DNA of 64,000 bases from Siderastrea siderea. Taxonomy: Eukaryota; Cnidaria; Anthozoa; Scleractinia; Rhizangiidae. The position numbers and the translations under genes are program-made. The stretch lies in assembly GCA_964030785.1 (NCBI GenBank), contig OZ034968.1:40589186-40653185 (forward strand), written 5' to 3'. The notes beneath the pieces are model-generated. The model saw only the letters and a list, made by a program, of their open reading frames with translations, did no database searches and was not told the DNA's origin. Numbering within the stretch: position 1 is the first letter of the stretch; every line of letters begins with the position of its first letter. Of the stretch, positions 52,000 to 64,000 are shown one piece after another.

Positions 52000-54900
52000 A
52001 CTAAATATTGACAGAAACTAAACGTAGCCGTGTAAAAACGCAATGGAAAATCTTCCACCAAACGCCTAGCTTAGCCAGTAGCGCTGTGTCAAAAGCCCGT
52101 GTTCAGCAGAAACGATCCATTTTTAACCGACGAAGTCGGATGGTGCAGTGGTGAAGTAGGCGGCGGTAACATTACGTTGTGTAAGCCTCATAAGGTGTGT
52201 ATTTTTCCATGGTTGATGGGATAGGATGACGTGAGAACAAGAACGGACGAGTCGCTACTTTGATTTGGCAGGTCAAGAGGTTTGGTGGAAGATTTCCTTC
52301 GACTGTGTTGTCGTATAATTTTGTGCTGACCTCTAAACATATAGAGAAGAAGTTGTACACAGACATCGATAAGTACACACACGCACGCACGATAGGACAA
52401 GGGTCCACATAAAGAGTATCGCAGGTATAGACGTACATGTTAGGTTTTGGCCGGACCCTTGCCTGTCACGAAAGGAAATACTGAAATACTAGTGAAGGAA
52501 AGGAAGGAGGACTGATAATAACAGGAGGTGAAGTCCAGTGGCACTGTTGATGCTGGTGGGACCAAAGGATTGCTGAGACATCGTAAGGAAAGAATCGTTC
52601 TCAGTAAATGGTATGAAAGGAAAATTCTGGTGTATATTATTGTGGTTATGTTTTTAAAATACTTGGAAAGTATCTAGCTGTCATATTTGCGGGTGGGAAA
52701 CGAATTACTACACGAGGCTGGATCTTCTTGGATAGTATAAGCGGCACAGAAGGATATACCAGTTAGTCGTCTTAATTTTTTTGCTTTACTTTTGATTTTG
52801 AACCGTTTTGCTCGATTTTAGAGTTCGAGACAACTTGCTGACTCCGGAAGAGCAAACCGGACTTAACGATTACGTCATAAGACATGCTTTAACGTATTTG
52901 AGATAAAGCGACGATTTTGCTTTATACTAATTCTCCAGATTCTGTCGATTTGTCTTTATCGATAACAGTGCCATATTCACAACAGTTTATAAATACATCG
53001 CTCACAACTCTCGGTAAAAGGATGTTCAGTTGTGGACAAAAAATATCGACATTCAACTTTTTAGTTTAATTAAACAAAAACAGATGAGCTGAGTCGTCAG
53101 ATTTTAAACATTACATCATTTGGTAACGCAAAGGGCAAAATACTGTCACAATTTTCGTCACGTCCGTTAGCGCGTTCAGCCAAGTAAAAATATTTATCGA
53201 GAGTGGAATGGGTTAAAACGACTGGTAAATGCCTATAATGCACTTTCTTCAGACCAAATATCTTCTCTCAAAAATAAATGTTGCAAACACGGTTACGAAA
53301 TTGTCACCCAGCAGAGGCTAGATCAGTTTGTGCTGAAACATCATAAATACCTCACTGAAAAGATGGTCTATGACAGTTTTTTCTCATAATGTTCATGATA
53401 CCACACATGCAATATTTTGTGAGTTATAGAAAATCCTTCTGTTTCTGCTCACTTGGTAGTATCAATCTATTCCACTGGCCAGTTTTTCTGAAACTGTTTA
53501 ACACTAAATGAGGATTCAGCTTTCTGGAAGGTGTTTGTCCCTTCTCTTTGTTAAGCGTTTTAAGAATCACTGTAAAGATGTTGAATCTTCGTTCAAGTTA
53601 ACAAATTCTCCTTTCAACAAACGGACTTGCAAGCTATAACAACAACGACACCTAACCTGTGTGCCCCAAAATGTCTCCAAAAAATACCAAAAATTAAGTG
53701 TTCCTATTAATTTTGGCAAGATAACTTATTCTGATTATTAAATCTATGTGTTGATCTTGAAAACCTCCACTTGCACTTCCAAGTAAGGTGTTGAATTGTT
53801 CTGTCATTTTACCCAAATGTGCTACATCAATGCCTATGTTTAAAGGTAGAGTAAATGGTGGTTTCTATTCAGGAGTTTGAGTTTAAACGGAAATTCTGTG
53901 CTCAAACCCTTTTCTACATGTACTATACACCGACCACTTTAAAATTGGGTTTATGCACGCATTGCTTGGCTGTTTAAACATAACATCACCTCACGCTATA
54001 TTAAAACTGTGGCATCCCAGGCTCGTTGTTACCCAGAATAATACGTCGAGTCGACGTTTATCTAAGGGGTTAAGGTGGTGCCCAACGACAGTTGTAAGGC
54101 CCGTAGACTTTGTCGTTTTGAGTCGTGTTACGTTAGAGAATGTCTTGTGAAATTCATACAACGGCAAAACTGCGACAAGGTCAAAACAAACCTCATCAGT
54201 TCTGCACGCACTGCGTGCCTATATTTAGGAAATAAATTTCACGATAATGTTGAGCATGGTTCTCCACTTAGTGTTAATTCGCTCTTCAAATCGGATTACT
54301 CAAGAAAAGAAATATGGGCCAGGATTCTCGGACATGAATTCTAAGTATTGTTTCTTAACGACACGCCATCAAAGATAGAAGATAACGCGCACACATTAAA
54401 GACTAAATTGCCTCTACAGACAGCTTCTTCCAGGGAGGGGGGCTTCAAAGAGGGGGCGACGGTCTACTAGGGGCCTAACAGAGAATTTACGGTAGATAGA
54501 TAACAAGTAACAGAAACATTTCCGCAGAAAATGTGTTGCGTTCACAGACAGCGTTGCAGAAAAGTTATTAAAGGAATTTCGAAAGCGATACTTTTAATTC
54601 TCTCTAGTGATTCCACGTATTACTTACATTTAGGAAAATTTGATGACATTTATGTTCGCGTAGTAGTCCAACTCAACGATTGTTTGCAGCTACGACTCAA
54701 ATTTAAAGGCTAAATGTTTTCCTTATCACAAACACTTTAAAACGCCATCGCTACTTAAATAATTTCATAAAATACTGTTCAAGAAATGACAACTTTTTCC
54801 GATACATAAAAGCGGTATTTTTAAAAGCCATGTCTCACAAAAACAAACTAAAAATAACATCATATTTAAAACAACAAATATCAAAATTACTGGAAAGTAA

Positions 54901-55640
54901 CACAAATTACAATAGCATCCTAAAAAGAGGTTTTGCTTAAAAATGATGATAAACGAATTGACAAAATGTACCTAAATATATTTAACGTAGATGTTTGGTG
55001 TTGAGACTGTCGAGTTGCTCAACATCTGTAAAATTGATTTAACTTCACTATGTTCTAAAAATGTAGTTTATAGTACAATGAATATCCCTAATTATAATTT
55101 TTCTCACCTTGGGGTTACTATTTTTCGTGACAACTTTTAATGTTCCATCCCCCCTTCCACCAGGATTTAGCGACCACCAATTTTTGAGCATTCGATTAGT
55201 TCCTGACATTTTTTACTTTTGACTAAATTTAGCGATTACTTAAATTGTCGCCGGACGTTGCATGAAATCGCCCAAGTTGTCTCTTTAAATAGACGGAATT
55301 AGGACTATTTAAAAAATGCAGACGGTTTCACTGAAGCAAATTCAGTTCCAGCGCATTTTAAAAGTAAAGATTATCTGCTTTGCTTCAAGAGAAGCAATTT
55401 TCTTTTTCCCAGGAATAACGTGCGACAAGGCACGAGCAAAATTCTAAACTAGACACTGCAAAGCCGCAATCGACTTTGCTTTAGGCATAATTTAATATAA
55501 TCTACTGTTCAGTATGAGGATATCCTTAATTCTTGATTGTATTTTCGTTTCATCGATCAAGGCAAGAAAGACACTACTAAAATGGAACATGGGCCGCTCA
55601 ATAAAAACCACCAACGGTCTTCCTTAAGCGAATGCAGTTA
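52000..55640. other. No gene seen
   Basis: 3.6 kb of AT-rich sequence without recognisable coding or repeat structure. Short frames around 53.9-54.7 kb lack motifs and splice context. Confidence 0.5.
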
Positions 55641-55643
55641 CAT

Positions 55644-55649
55644 TTTATT
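55644..55649 (-). terminator. Poly(A) signal candidate for the minus-strand membrane-protein gene
   Basis: AATAAA on the minus strand about 285 bp past the stop codon at 55934. The intervening 55.70-55.91 kb holds a GCAAC-rich decayed repeat similar in flavour to the 10.25-kb MITE. Confidence 0.4.
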
Positions 55650-55933
55650 TCACTGGTAACTCTTTCACGCGAAGAAAGTTCTTCTCGAAGGAATGACGTA
55701 AGGGCTGTTTACACACTGCAACTTCTGCTTACAACTATTGCATGCAACTTGCTCACGTAATACTTAAAACACGAACTCTCGTACAAATCAAACGTACAAC
55801 TTTCTAACGGAGGTTTCAAACTGCACGAAAACTCGTGATGCAAGTTGGTACGTGGCAGATGCAAGCTAAAGTTGGACGGTATAAATCCGCGTAAGGACGG
55901 TGTCGGAAAGTCAAACAACGAGACACTTCAAAA

Positions 55934-56864
55934 TTAGGTCGGCTTTGAGCCAGGTCGCGGCGGAATGGTACCAGGAGGTTTAAGCGGAACCTTCTTTGGC
56001 TTATTATCAGCCGTAGAAAAAGATGAAGGTTTTTTGGTGCCAGCGGTGAGTCCTGCTTTTTTGAGGTCCGATGGTTTGAGAGGCAAAGAGGTTGGCCTCT
56101 CGTCTGTTGACTGTTTCGGAAATCTCGCGTCAACACCTCTTAAGGGAGGCCTAGAAGGTACTTTAGGTTGGCTGGCAGGAGCTTTCCGACCATCTGTGTC
56201 CTTCTTCTCGCCAGGCGGCTTACTACTAGGAGCAGGAGGAACGGTTGGCTTGTCCAGGATTCCAGCGTGACTTTCTGGTCGACGAGGCTTAACAGGCTTG
56301 AGCGGTTGTGCTTTGTCTAGGATTCCAGCGTGGCTTTCTGGTCGACGAGGTTTAGCAGGTCTAACAGGTTTAGCAGCTTCTCCCACCTTCGGGGGAGGAG
56401 GAACAGCTGGCTTGTCCAGAATTCCCGCGTGGCTTTCTGGCCGACGGGGCTTAGCAGGTTTTACCGGTTCTCCCACAGTTGGGGGACTGGACACGCGATT
56501 TAAGGAAGCTTTTTTGTCTCCTTTTGGGGGCCATTCTCTATTTCGAAGTTTTGGCGGCGGATATTCTGTAGTAGTTTTCTCCTTTTCCTCAGCAGGTTTC
56601 GCAGGCCTTGGTGGAGTAGGTTTTAGAACTATTCGAGGCTGCGAAGCCAGTTGATTTTGTTGAGAAGGTTCATTTGAAAACCTAGTTGTCCCTAGCGGAT
56701 TAGTAGTTATAGTAATACCAGGCTCATTTCGTGTGGTGCTGGTAAGAGTAGGTCCTGATATATTGGGTCTCGGCTTAGGGGCCTCTACATCTGTATTCGT
56801 GTGAGCTCCTGCCCCATTACGCGCTCTTCTTTGTTTGGGAGATCCAGTGGACACTCCTTGGTAC
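55934..56864 (-). CDS. Last coding exon: proline-rich cytoplasmic tail
   Basis: The acceptor TTTTCTTAG|GTACCAAGG opens the exon at 56864, in phase with the donor of the exon at 57525-57696 (codon split AG|G). It encodes about 309 residues to the stop at 55934, very rich in Pro, Lys and Arg and with low complexity. The motif KPRRPESHAGILDK occurs three times (spacing about 33 and 21 residues), set among PPPPK, PPRPAKP and other PxxP segments of the type bound by SH3 domains. Following a transmembrane exon, it should be the cytoplasmic tail of a membrane protein, perhaps a scaffold for SH3-containing signalling or cytoskeletal proteins. I do not recognise a named orthologue. Confidence 0.8.
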
Positions 56865-57524
56865 CTAAGAAAACGAAATAAATAAATAAAAGAGGAACGA
56901 AACGTGTAGGTAACATAGTTCGATTAAACTCAATTACTGTTGCTGGATTTTAACGTTCCTCGTATCTTCTGAAACAAATATTGTTACACCCACAAAACAT
57001 TCCCATTTCTTCATGTCAGGGCTGAGGTGACAAGCATGACTTCCCTTAAAGCGCAGCGTTAAGAGCGCCCTTTGGAAAATGATTTTGGAAATATTTACAG
57101 CGGACCACTTCCTTGAGAAGAAAGAGTCCTGAAGCCCTGGGGAATTTTCCCCACAAAACCTGGGGGGTTCAAGCCCCCCCCTCCCAATCTCCGGAGAAAA
57201 AAATCTGTAGGCCTCCTTCTAACATCTTTAAGTCAATTTTCTATTTTCATTTCCGATCTAATAAAGCCTAGCTGAGCTCTCAGGAGCTCAGGGCCGTAAG
57301 GCGAAGGCCCCAGTGCCCCCCTGTTTCATCCACTACTGTTTAAACATCTCTGTGGCGGTGCGTGAAAAGCAATTAGCAATTTAATTTTGAATTTATTTTG
57401 GTCTAAGCAGTGTTGAACTCGGCTGTATTCACAGAATATCGCTTTGGTGGTTATAAAAGAAGCAGAAATTATCATAATAACCATATTTTTTTAAAACGAC
57501 GTTTTTTAGTTTTAAGCGTCATAC

Positions 57525-57696
57525 CTCTTCGTTCCCGGCGCCTTCTGTTTAAACGCCTGCCATTTCTGCATAAGTTGTTCTCGATAAATGAAAGCACAGA
57601 CAGCACCAATAACCACGAAAATAACAAAGATCACACCAATCACGATTCCTGCCACATTGCTTTTCTTTCCGGGCAACTGTGGATTCTGAGTTCCTT
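57525..57696 (-). CDS. Transmembrane exon of the same gene
   Basis: Acceptor TTGTTACCAG before 57696 and donor AAGAG|GTATGA after 57525 delimit 172 nt. It encodes a short Pro/Gly segment (GTQNPQLPGKKS), one hydrophobic helix of about 24 residues beginning VAGIVIGVIFV and then a basic juxtamembrane stretch (YREQLMQKWQAFKQKAP). The positive charges after the helix place the C-terminal side in the cytoplasm, i.e. a type I protein. Phases fit both neighbours. Confidence 0.8.
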
Positions 57697-57749
57697 CTGG
57701 TAACAAGAAACAATTAGAAACGCACAGGGTTAACATTTTTCCCGCCAAA

Positions 57750-60075
57750 TTCAGTACTCAGACTGCCTTGGTTGCCACAGAGATCAGGTTTCAAAATTCC
57801 TCGACTTTTCCACGATAAAAATTAAATTTCCCCAACAAAACAAATACAAATCAGAGATAGCAGTGGCATCCAACCTCCCCAAATAGCCGTCCTTTCCACC
57901 CACTTTACCGCTAACAATGACAGATGGCATTATTCATTCACAAAAATACATCGCCGAGATCACGATGACCTGGAATTATCCTTTCAGTATACGATAAAAA
58001 TTCAGTTCTCCCTGACCTCTCTTTACAATATTAATTTTCTTTGACTCAGAATACAATTCCCTGCTTTTCCCTGACCACTTCCTGACCTGTGGCAACTCTA
58101 AGGCCCAAATAAAAGGGAAAACATTGCGTGCAATGTTTTTTTCCTGAAAGTGTTGTACGCTTTATCACAGAAACATTATACAGGCAACGATTTTAAAGCG
58201 TCTCCACTATGCAAACTTAAGCGTCAAAGGAAAGACGTTACTGTTGCCCATATCCTTTATTCGACCTAATTATTTCCATTCTCAAACACAGAAAAATATC
58301 AGACTGATAATTGTTGCCTTCTTTCCATCTGACCTGCTCTTCCCAAATTTGTTGTTAAAAGGATAGTTACTTGGGTTACGAAAATTAATCAACTACGGTT
58401 CCAGTTACAAGTAAAAAATAATAATAATAAAATAAATAAATAAATAAATAAACAAAGACGAAATAAATTTTAAATGATCATTACGTTAGCCACTTGTGCT
58501 CCGTGATTGTACGCTTGATTTTTCGAACGTGTTTTCATGCGATTATTAAATAGTAATCCATAAAAACGTCTTCAATTGGGATAGTGTAAACGTCCAGAGA
58601 CTAACAATAAACTGACCGAGAACGCCGGTTTCGGTCAGTTTATTGTTTATTTGACGGTCAAAAAATCGCAGTACCACCCTTTCCAATCGTCACCGCCATA
58701 TAATATCACGGTTAAACTCAGCAAAGTCAATCGTTGGTTCGTGAAATGCGCTTTAAAAGTAGAAGGTGGTTCCAGCTTTTGATCGCTTGGATAAAACCCT
58801 GGTGCGATCATTCAATACAGTACTGTTTATTATGCTGTTCATGGTGGATCTTACTTTTGAGTCTGTGAATGACACTCCAGTGTGACCACACAAATGAAAG
58901 ATACTGAGCAGTTCTTTCCTGTGGCACTGTTACTTATGCTGTACAAGGTGGTTCTAACTGTTAAGTACATGAAACCCTTCAGTTTGGCTATTCCAATCAA
59001 AGCAATTGAGTTGCACCTTCGTAAGTGGCAACACCACGTATCATACACATTTATCGATACGCCTTTTTAATACCTGCACCGAGCCTATAGACACGCTGTT
59101 CAGCGTGGCAAATTGACTAAACTTCTGAAGTTTTTATATGAATGCAGCATTCACACGGACGTACGAAGAAAGGTAAGGCAAGAGTGAAGAGAGTTTTTCA
59201 AGAGTTTTTTTGGTTAAAAACTAACATATCTTTAAAAGAAATTTGAGAAAACGTGTCACAGATTAAATGATAAAAAATATACGTAATCAATTAATTATTA
59301 ACGAGGTCAATAACGTAATTTCAGTAGTATTTAGATGGGTAAAATTGTTCACAGTAGTTTCGTTTTGAAATGTAATCACATTAGACACTAAAGCAAACAA
59401 TTAGTGAATTTGAATGTGGTGTTGCAACAGTTAACATAACTCATTGGGTAGCAGTTGTCCATTTCTGTCCTGGGTTAGCACGCTAGCAAATCAGACAGTA
59501 AATTATAAGTGTAATGTCAGCAATTATCACCTTATTGTCCACTTATTATCGCTTGTTATACACTAAAATTAGCTTTCTCCGTCGAACCTCTCTGAACGAT
59601 TAACATTTTTTCTGCCAAGTGAACGTAAGATCTTTATATCTTTATGTACCCTCGCCTTGTCAGATTTTACCTTTTTTCTCGTTGCACTCTCAACTCGGTT
59701 ACCACGGCAACAACAAAAAGTAGAATTAACTGCCACTTGCCTCCCTCCCCCCCCCCCCCCCCCACCTCTACTCTGTCTTGCGCACCTCTTATAAGATTGT
59801 TGTATACATTTCTCCTTTTTATGCAGTTTGTTGTGACTACCCGGCCTGGCTTGAACTTAGTCGTGGTTCCTACATAAGGCAACAGTCTTGCAAGTTACCA
59901 CTTTTCTTTTTTAGTCGAGTGGTTGCGAACGGAGGCTCGAAGTTTATGCTGTTCACATTACTACTATAGTGCAAAACTTTTAGTACAAGCGTCACATTAG
60001 AGCATTGATATTACAGCATTAAGTAGTAGAGGGGACTTTTCCCCTCAGCTACTACAGTTTTGACACGTTAATAAA

Positions 60076-60111
<36 letters not shown>

Positions 60112-60200
60112 AAAGCATGAAAGCATTTTCTTGTGTTAGTGGAACCGTAGTCTCCATCGCATACTAGTTATTTGAGTTGCCACACAACGCTTCTCCGTAA
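57750..60200. other. Intron of the membrane-protein gene, no exon recognised
   Basis: No frame with convincing splice sites was found. A run of about 17 C lies near 59745-59762 and a (TTA)n run at about 60072-60110. Small alternative exons like the 57-nt one could be missed. Confidence 0.4.
58425..58455. repeat. (AATA)n-type microsatellite
   Basis: AATAATAATAAAATAAATAA and onward, inside the 4.2-kb intron of the minus-strand gene. Confidence 0.8.
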
Positions 60201-60202
60201 CT

Positions 60203-61010
60203 AGTCTTTTACACTCAAACGAAGAAAACCGTGAACACTGAAAATATTTCTGGAATGTTTATTGTGTTTTGACCAATCACATGCGAGACCTTGTAACCGC
60301 AGAAAACAAATGGGTTTCTCAGTCACGGAATCGAGTTGGTTCTCCATTTGTTTTGAAAGACCTTCATCTTAACTTACAAGGATTTAAATTGTTATTTCTT
60401 TTTATCTGAGAGCCTCCTGCACTACGGGAGCGAAAAATGTGTGAGTGGTCTTTGGCTTGTTGCAGCTGCATTGTAGCAAAGACCGCGAACTGTCAAAAGC
60501 GGCGTTCGTTATTCTTCAACAGCCTGGTGTACCGTCGCTAAATTTGAAAATGTCATTTCCAAAATGTGCAACTACACGTTATATGATGCAAGCCTGGCTG
60601 GAAGGCACGGATGATTCGGCCTAAATAAATCGAGTCAGCTGTGCTGTCAATGGGCGAATTTGGAGAGAGAACATTGAAGTTTTTACTTCAAGGTGAAATA
60701 ACTGCCGCTTGAGTTGGTTTTATTTGAAATGTCGGAAACACTGATCCTTGCGTCGGTTTGTCGAAAAATTTTATTCGGCAAAAGCGCTCAAACCTATTTT
60801 CGCTTGCGTAGTGCGTGGGGCTCTCAGGTAGAAAGGAATAGCACTTCCAATTTCTGTAAGATAAACTGGTGAAGATTAACAGCTGGATGCCGTGACTGTG
60901 AACCCATTCGTTTTCTGCGGTTACAAGGTCTCGCGCGTGATTGGTCAAAACACACATTCCAGGAATATTTTCAGTGTTCACGGTTTTCTTAATTTGAGTG
61001 TAAGACTGTG
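60203..61010. mobile_element. Inverted-repeat element in the intron
   Basis: The block at 60203-60335 (AACCGTGAACACTGAAAATA, TTTTGACCAATCACATGCGA, CCTTGTAACCGCAGAAAACA) is mirrored at about 60885-61010 with scattered changes and small indels. About 0.55 kb separates the arms. A 184-codon minus-strand frame at 60688-61242 crosses one arm and is probably fortuitous. Confidence 0.55.
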
Positions 61011-61899
61011 GAGAACTGGGACAAGCAAAACGCAGCGGGCGAACAGCAAAAAGCTGACGATAGCCAGAAAGAGCTTGGTGGCTGCCTTTACTTCTTTTTC
61101 TTGTTTCCTTTCTTTCCCCCCTAAGGCCTATTGGGAAACCGGATAATTTTGAGACAAACTCTACGCGGGGTAATTGAGGAAGAAGTAGCGACATACGGGA
61201 CAAAATTACACTTATACGGGATATTTTCAAAATAAATTTCATTCATGATAGAATATCCTCAAACCAATTCCCTCAGGCACGGGCACGCCGGTGCCTGCCA
61301 CCTTTGTCACCTTTGCGTTGTATTCTTTACCATCTAAGAGCTTGTACCTAAATTTCGAGGAATTACTCGTAAGCTTTCGTGGTGAAGCTGTCTGTTATAT
61401 GTCACTGCATATTTAGGGCGGATTCTGGGACTATTCTGACAATTCTTATTCCGGTTAAGGAATAACAGAATCCACGGGATATAAAACTCCCAAAAGAAAT
61501 AGAAAGCCCTTGACAAAGAGAAACTCAGAACAAAAGCTTTCAGTTTGGTAGATAAGGCCGCGCAAACAGATTCCCCCAAAAAATTCTCCAGAGAACGCAA
61601 TTTTATGGATGCCGTTCAATTTGTTTTGAGAACAAAGGATAAAGCGCTATTCTTTTCCTTTCGCAAACACGTTTTCACCAGACATAATACGATAATTATT
61701 CGTCATCCTCTTCAGAGGCAGTCCCAAATTAAACGGCCCCAAGAAATTGCTTTGGCAGCCAGGGAACGTGAAACGTGTTCGAGCGATTTATTTAGGGAAA
61801 ATTTAAAGGCTCCGTTACGAGAACCGTTGTGTGATACGCAAATAACGCAAGTGCTGTGACTGAGACTAGAGAAAATCAGACAGGAGCAAAGTTTCTTAC

Positions 61900-61956
61900 C
61901 TGGCATATCTGTGATGTTAGCTGTAGGCGTGTCTATAGTTTGATCTGTGTCGTTAC
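61900..61956 (-). CDS. Upstream 57-nt exon of the same gene (extracellular, Thr-rich)
   Basis: Acceptor CTACGTACAG before GTAACG at 61956, donor CCAG|GTAAG after 61900. The exon is 57 nt with phase 1 at both ends, so it can be skipped without a frame change. It encodes NDTDQTIDTPTANITDMP, with two N-linked sequons (NDT, NIT) and many Thr, fitting an extracellular stalk. Its last codon is completed correctly by the transmembrane exon 4.2 kb away. Exons further 5' were not found in the remaining 2 kb. Confidence 0.6.
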
Positions 61957-62026
61957 CTGTACGTAGGAGGAAGGGTTTATACCAGGCAGTGCAAGGGTAT
62001 GTTCGTGTCGAGTAAACAAACAACAT

Positions 62027-62090
62027 CAACAATAACAACAACAATAACAACAAATAACATCAACAACAATATCAACAACAACAAACAATA
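62027..62090. repeat. (AAC)n-type imperfect microsatellite
   Basis: AACAACATCAACAATAACAA and onward, next to the acceptor side of the 57-nt exon. On the minus strand it is a GTT-rich (pyrimidine-leaning) tract upstream of the splice site. Confidence 0.8.
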
Positions 62091-62099
62091 ACGACAGTT

Positions 62100-64000
62100 T
62101 TTTTATATTATATAATTTAAACTTAAGCATTTTCGGTGCTGAGAATTGTTTAAATGATTTTCCGTCAAGTACGTAGTGCAAAACTGTGTTTACTTTCAGC
62201 GCTTGCTTTAATCACTTTACTTTTAGAAGCTCGATTAGTTTTAAGATATTTTAAATGTTGCCATGCCAGCCTACTGATTCTCAAGTCATAGAGGTCACGT
62301 TAAATTAGATCTTTTACAAAACCAAAATCTACCCACTTATTTAATAGCCACTTTAAATTTTCTTTGAAAAAGACTGACAGCTGGGGAAAATAATGACACA
62401 GACGGATTTCTTTGGCGTTAGCTGTACATGCCGTATAGAGAGAGCGCCCGTTAGGCATATTGCGCAGCCACTGACAAAGTCCTGAACTTTGCTGTAAGAC
62501 ACTCTATACTGTAGTCAACTCTAATACAATACACATATAAGCTGACGGAATCGGGATTCCAATTTGCAGTCATAATAAATGACTCTTCGCGGGTTTAGCC
62601 TGTACTATAGCCTTAGCCTCTACTCACAATCTGCCTTTCAGACAACAAACAATGTACTAATCGTGTTTTATGAAAACACGAATGCTAACGATCCTGTTTT
62701 CAGCAGTCATGAAAAAACAAAAGGGTTTCCAAATTTGGGACCATCTATCACAGAGACTGCATTTTTTTCTCGCATACTTGTGCGCAACCCGCGTCCACCC
62801 TGAGGGCGTGCGAGCCCCACATCTCCTCCTTTGAGGTCGTGCGCTTTCGTAGGCAGAACCAGCTTAGGCTTGCTTACGCTATTTATGTTAAGTCTTGCAG
62901 TCCATCGAACAAATGATGTTTTCAAATTCGACGTTTAGCCCAAATAGTCATGTCCCGCTATAAAGCTGTCTCTTTTCGCCCTTATTGCCAGCAACGCGAA
63001 TCTGCTTTAGGTACTTTCCTATTCAGACTGACTGATTTACTGATAGCATTTTACACTATCATTAAAAATAATACCCTTTATATTTTATTTCTTTAAGTTT
63101 TAAATTAAATTATTGCAACACACCCTTTCCTGTTTTAACTATCGCCATTGCCGTGAAATATTCGATTATATAATTATAATTAATGCTGTCTATGATTACA
63201 ATGGGCTGAATAATTTAATTAAAATTTAATTCATTATTTGACTACAACTTTGCTACGATGTAATTTAATTTTGATATTTTATAGATTGCTCTAATTATGC
63301 TTTTATTAGCTTTACTAAGTTAATAAATGGAAATGAAGGAAACGTTGAAGAGTGTACTGTATTGTGATATTGACGAGGAGTACTTCAAGATCAGCGAATA
63401 AAACGAAACGCAATGCATGAGCAACGCAATGTAGAGAATAGCACGACGCTGAATTCAATGCAGGCTGTAATGGAATGCAATGCAGTTACTCAGACTCTGC
63501 AATTCAAAAAGCCGTCAGAAGCGACACAATGCAGCCAAAAAATAAACTAAAAACCAGGCCCTACTTGTTCAAAGAGCAGGCAACTTATCCGGTTCATAAA
63601 TCCTCACACAGCGGACAAATACATCCAGGCTAACTCATTTTATTAAATTCTTAATCTCTGTTATTGACTTTCTACCTTTCTCACTGTTTCAACGCACACA
63701 AATTATCAGCGAATAACCTTGCTTTTTACCTTAAAAGGAAACTGGACGCATGTGAAAAGTTGCGGCGGTCAAAGGCTTTCGCTCCAAAGCAAACGTTTTT
63801 CTCCAAAAACGCGGCTAAAAAATTCAGCAAACGATTTCATTACCGAAGTTAAGAATTTAGTAAAATAATTATTCCACTCGAGTTTGTTGGACATAGAGTG
63901 ATCAGTTTTAACCAACCCAACGCATGCGCTTCCTGGGTTAGTTATCACCTAATATCCAACGCACGATCGTGGATTAACCCTTTACACCCTAACATGAAAA
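62100..64000. other. No gene seen
   Basis: AT-rich, with a degenerate GCAATG-rich patch at about 63405-63530. No exon could be supported. Confidence 0.4.

Noticed and set aside
55700..55910. Second copy of the 10.25-kb MITE
   Set aside because: Shares GCAAC-rich character and loose mirror symmetry, but I could not align it convincingly.
56298..56654. Plus-strand frame rich in Gly and Leu
   Set aside because: Antisense shadow of the proline-rich exon.
60688..61242. 184-codon minus-strand frame as a gene
   Set aside because: Crosses an arm of an inverted repeat, no recognisable domain and no splice support; overlaps an intron of a better-supported gene.

Overview
The window looks like gene-poor, transposon-rich DNA from an animal, most likely an anthozoan cnidarian (coral or sea anemone). 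This is inferred, not measured. The grounds are two secreted single-exon MACPF proteins of the kind known from sea-anemone venoms, and a repeat mix of BEL/Pao, tyrosine-recombinase retroelement, Penelope-like, L1-like, tRNA-derived SINE and foldback/MITE elements typical of such genomes. The DNA is AT-rich, with many microsatellites and several runs of 13-20 G or C.

Layout. 1-8.6 kb: no recognisable gene; two copies of a dispersed ~250-bp repeat. 8.68-10.13 kb (+): first MACPF gene. 10.25-10.5 kb: foldback MITE. 11.2-18.3 kb: a large imperfect inverted repeat whose ~2-kb arms carry wrecked mobile-element genes. Its spacer holds an L1-like element with ORF1 and the endonuclease of ORF2 but no reverse transcriptase. 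A head-to-head pair of tRNA-derived SINE units, with a 13-bp target duplication, sits in the right arm. 19.8-26.6 kb: microsatellite, a GGGGC-rich repeat, a Mutator-like foldback element with 9-bp target duplication, a ~163-bp tandem array, a gag-like exon and a Tc1/mariner-like element. 26.91-33.22 kb (-): a nearly complete BEL/Pao LTR retrotransposon with 222-bp LTRs and a few coding breaks. 33.32-39.59 kb (+): an intact-looking tyrosine-recombinase (DIRS/Ngaro-type) retrotransposon bounded by identical 177-bp direct repeats. 39.6-48.6 kb: no host gene seen; palindromes, a SINE remnant, a 0.7-kb inverted-repeat element and five more copies of the dispersed repeat. 48.83-50.35 kb (+): second MACPF gene, a paralogue of the first. 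50.78-51.98 kb: truncated Penelope-like element with inverted arms and two hammerhead-like motifs. 55.9-62 kb (-): the 3' exons of a host gene for a single-pass membrane protein with a proline-rich cytoplasmic tail; its 5' end was not found.

Most interesting. In the tyrosine-recombinase element, one 62-codon first exon ends in a consensus donor in phase 0. Three strong acceptors, just before the gag, RT-RNase H and recombinase ORFs, are all also in phase 0. This predicts that one promoter feeds three proteins by alternative splicing. The first intron contains about 30 tandem ~25-bp units, most of which encode the same 5-bp hairpin.

The MACPF genes share leader, coding and 3' flanking sequence, so they are a segmental duplication on one strand now about 40 kb apart, the gap being largely filled by mobile elements. 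Their C-terminal tails carry opposite charge.
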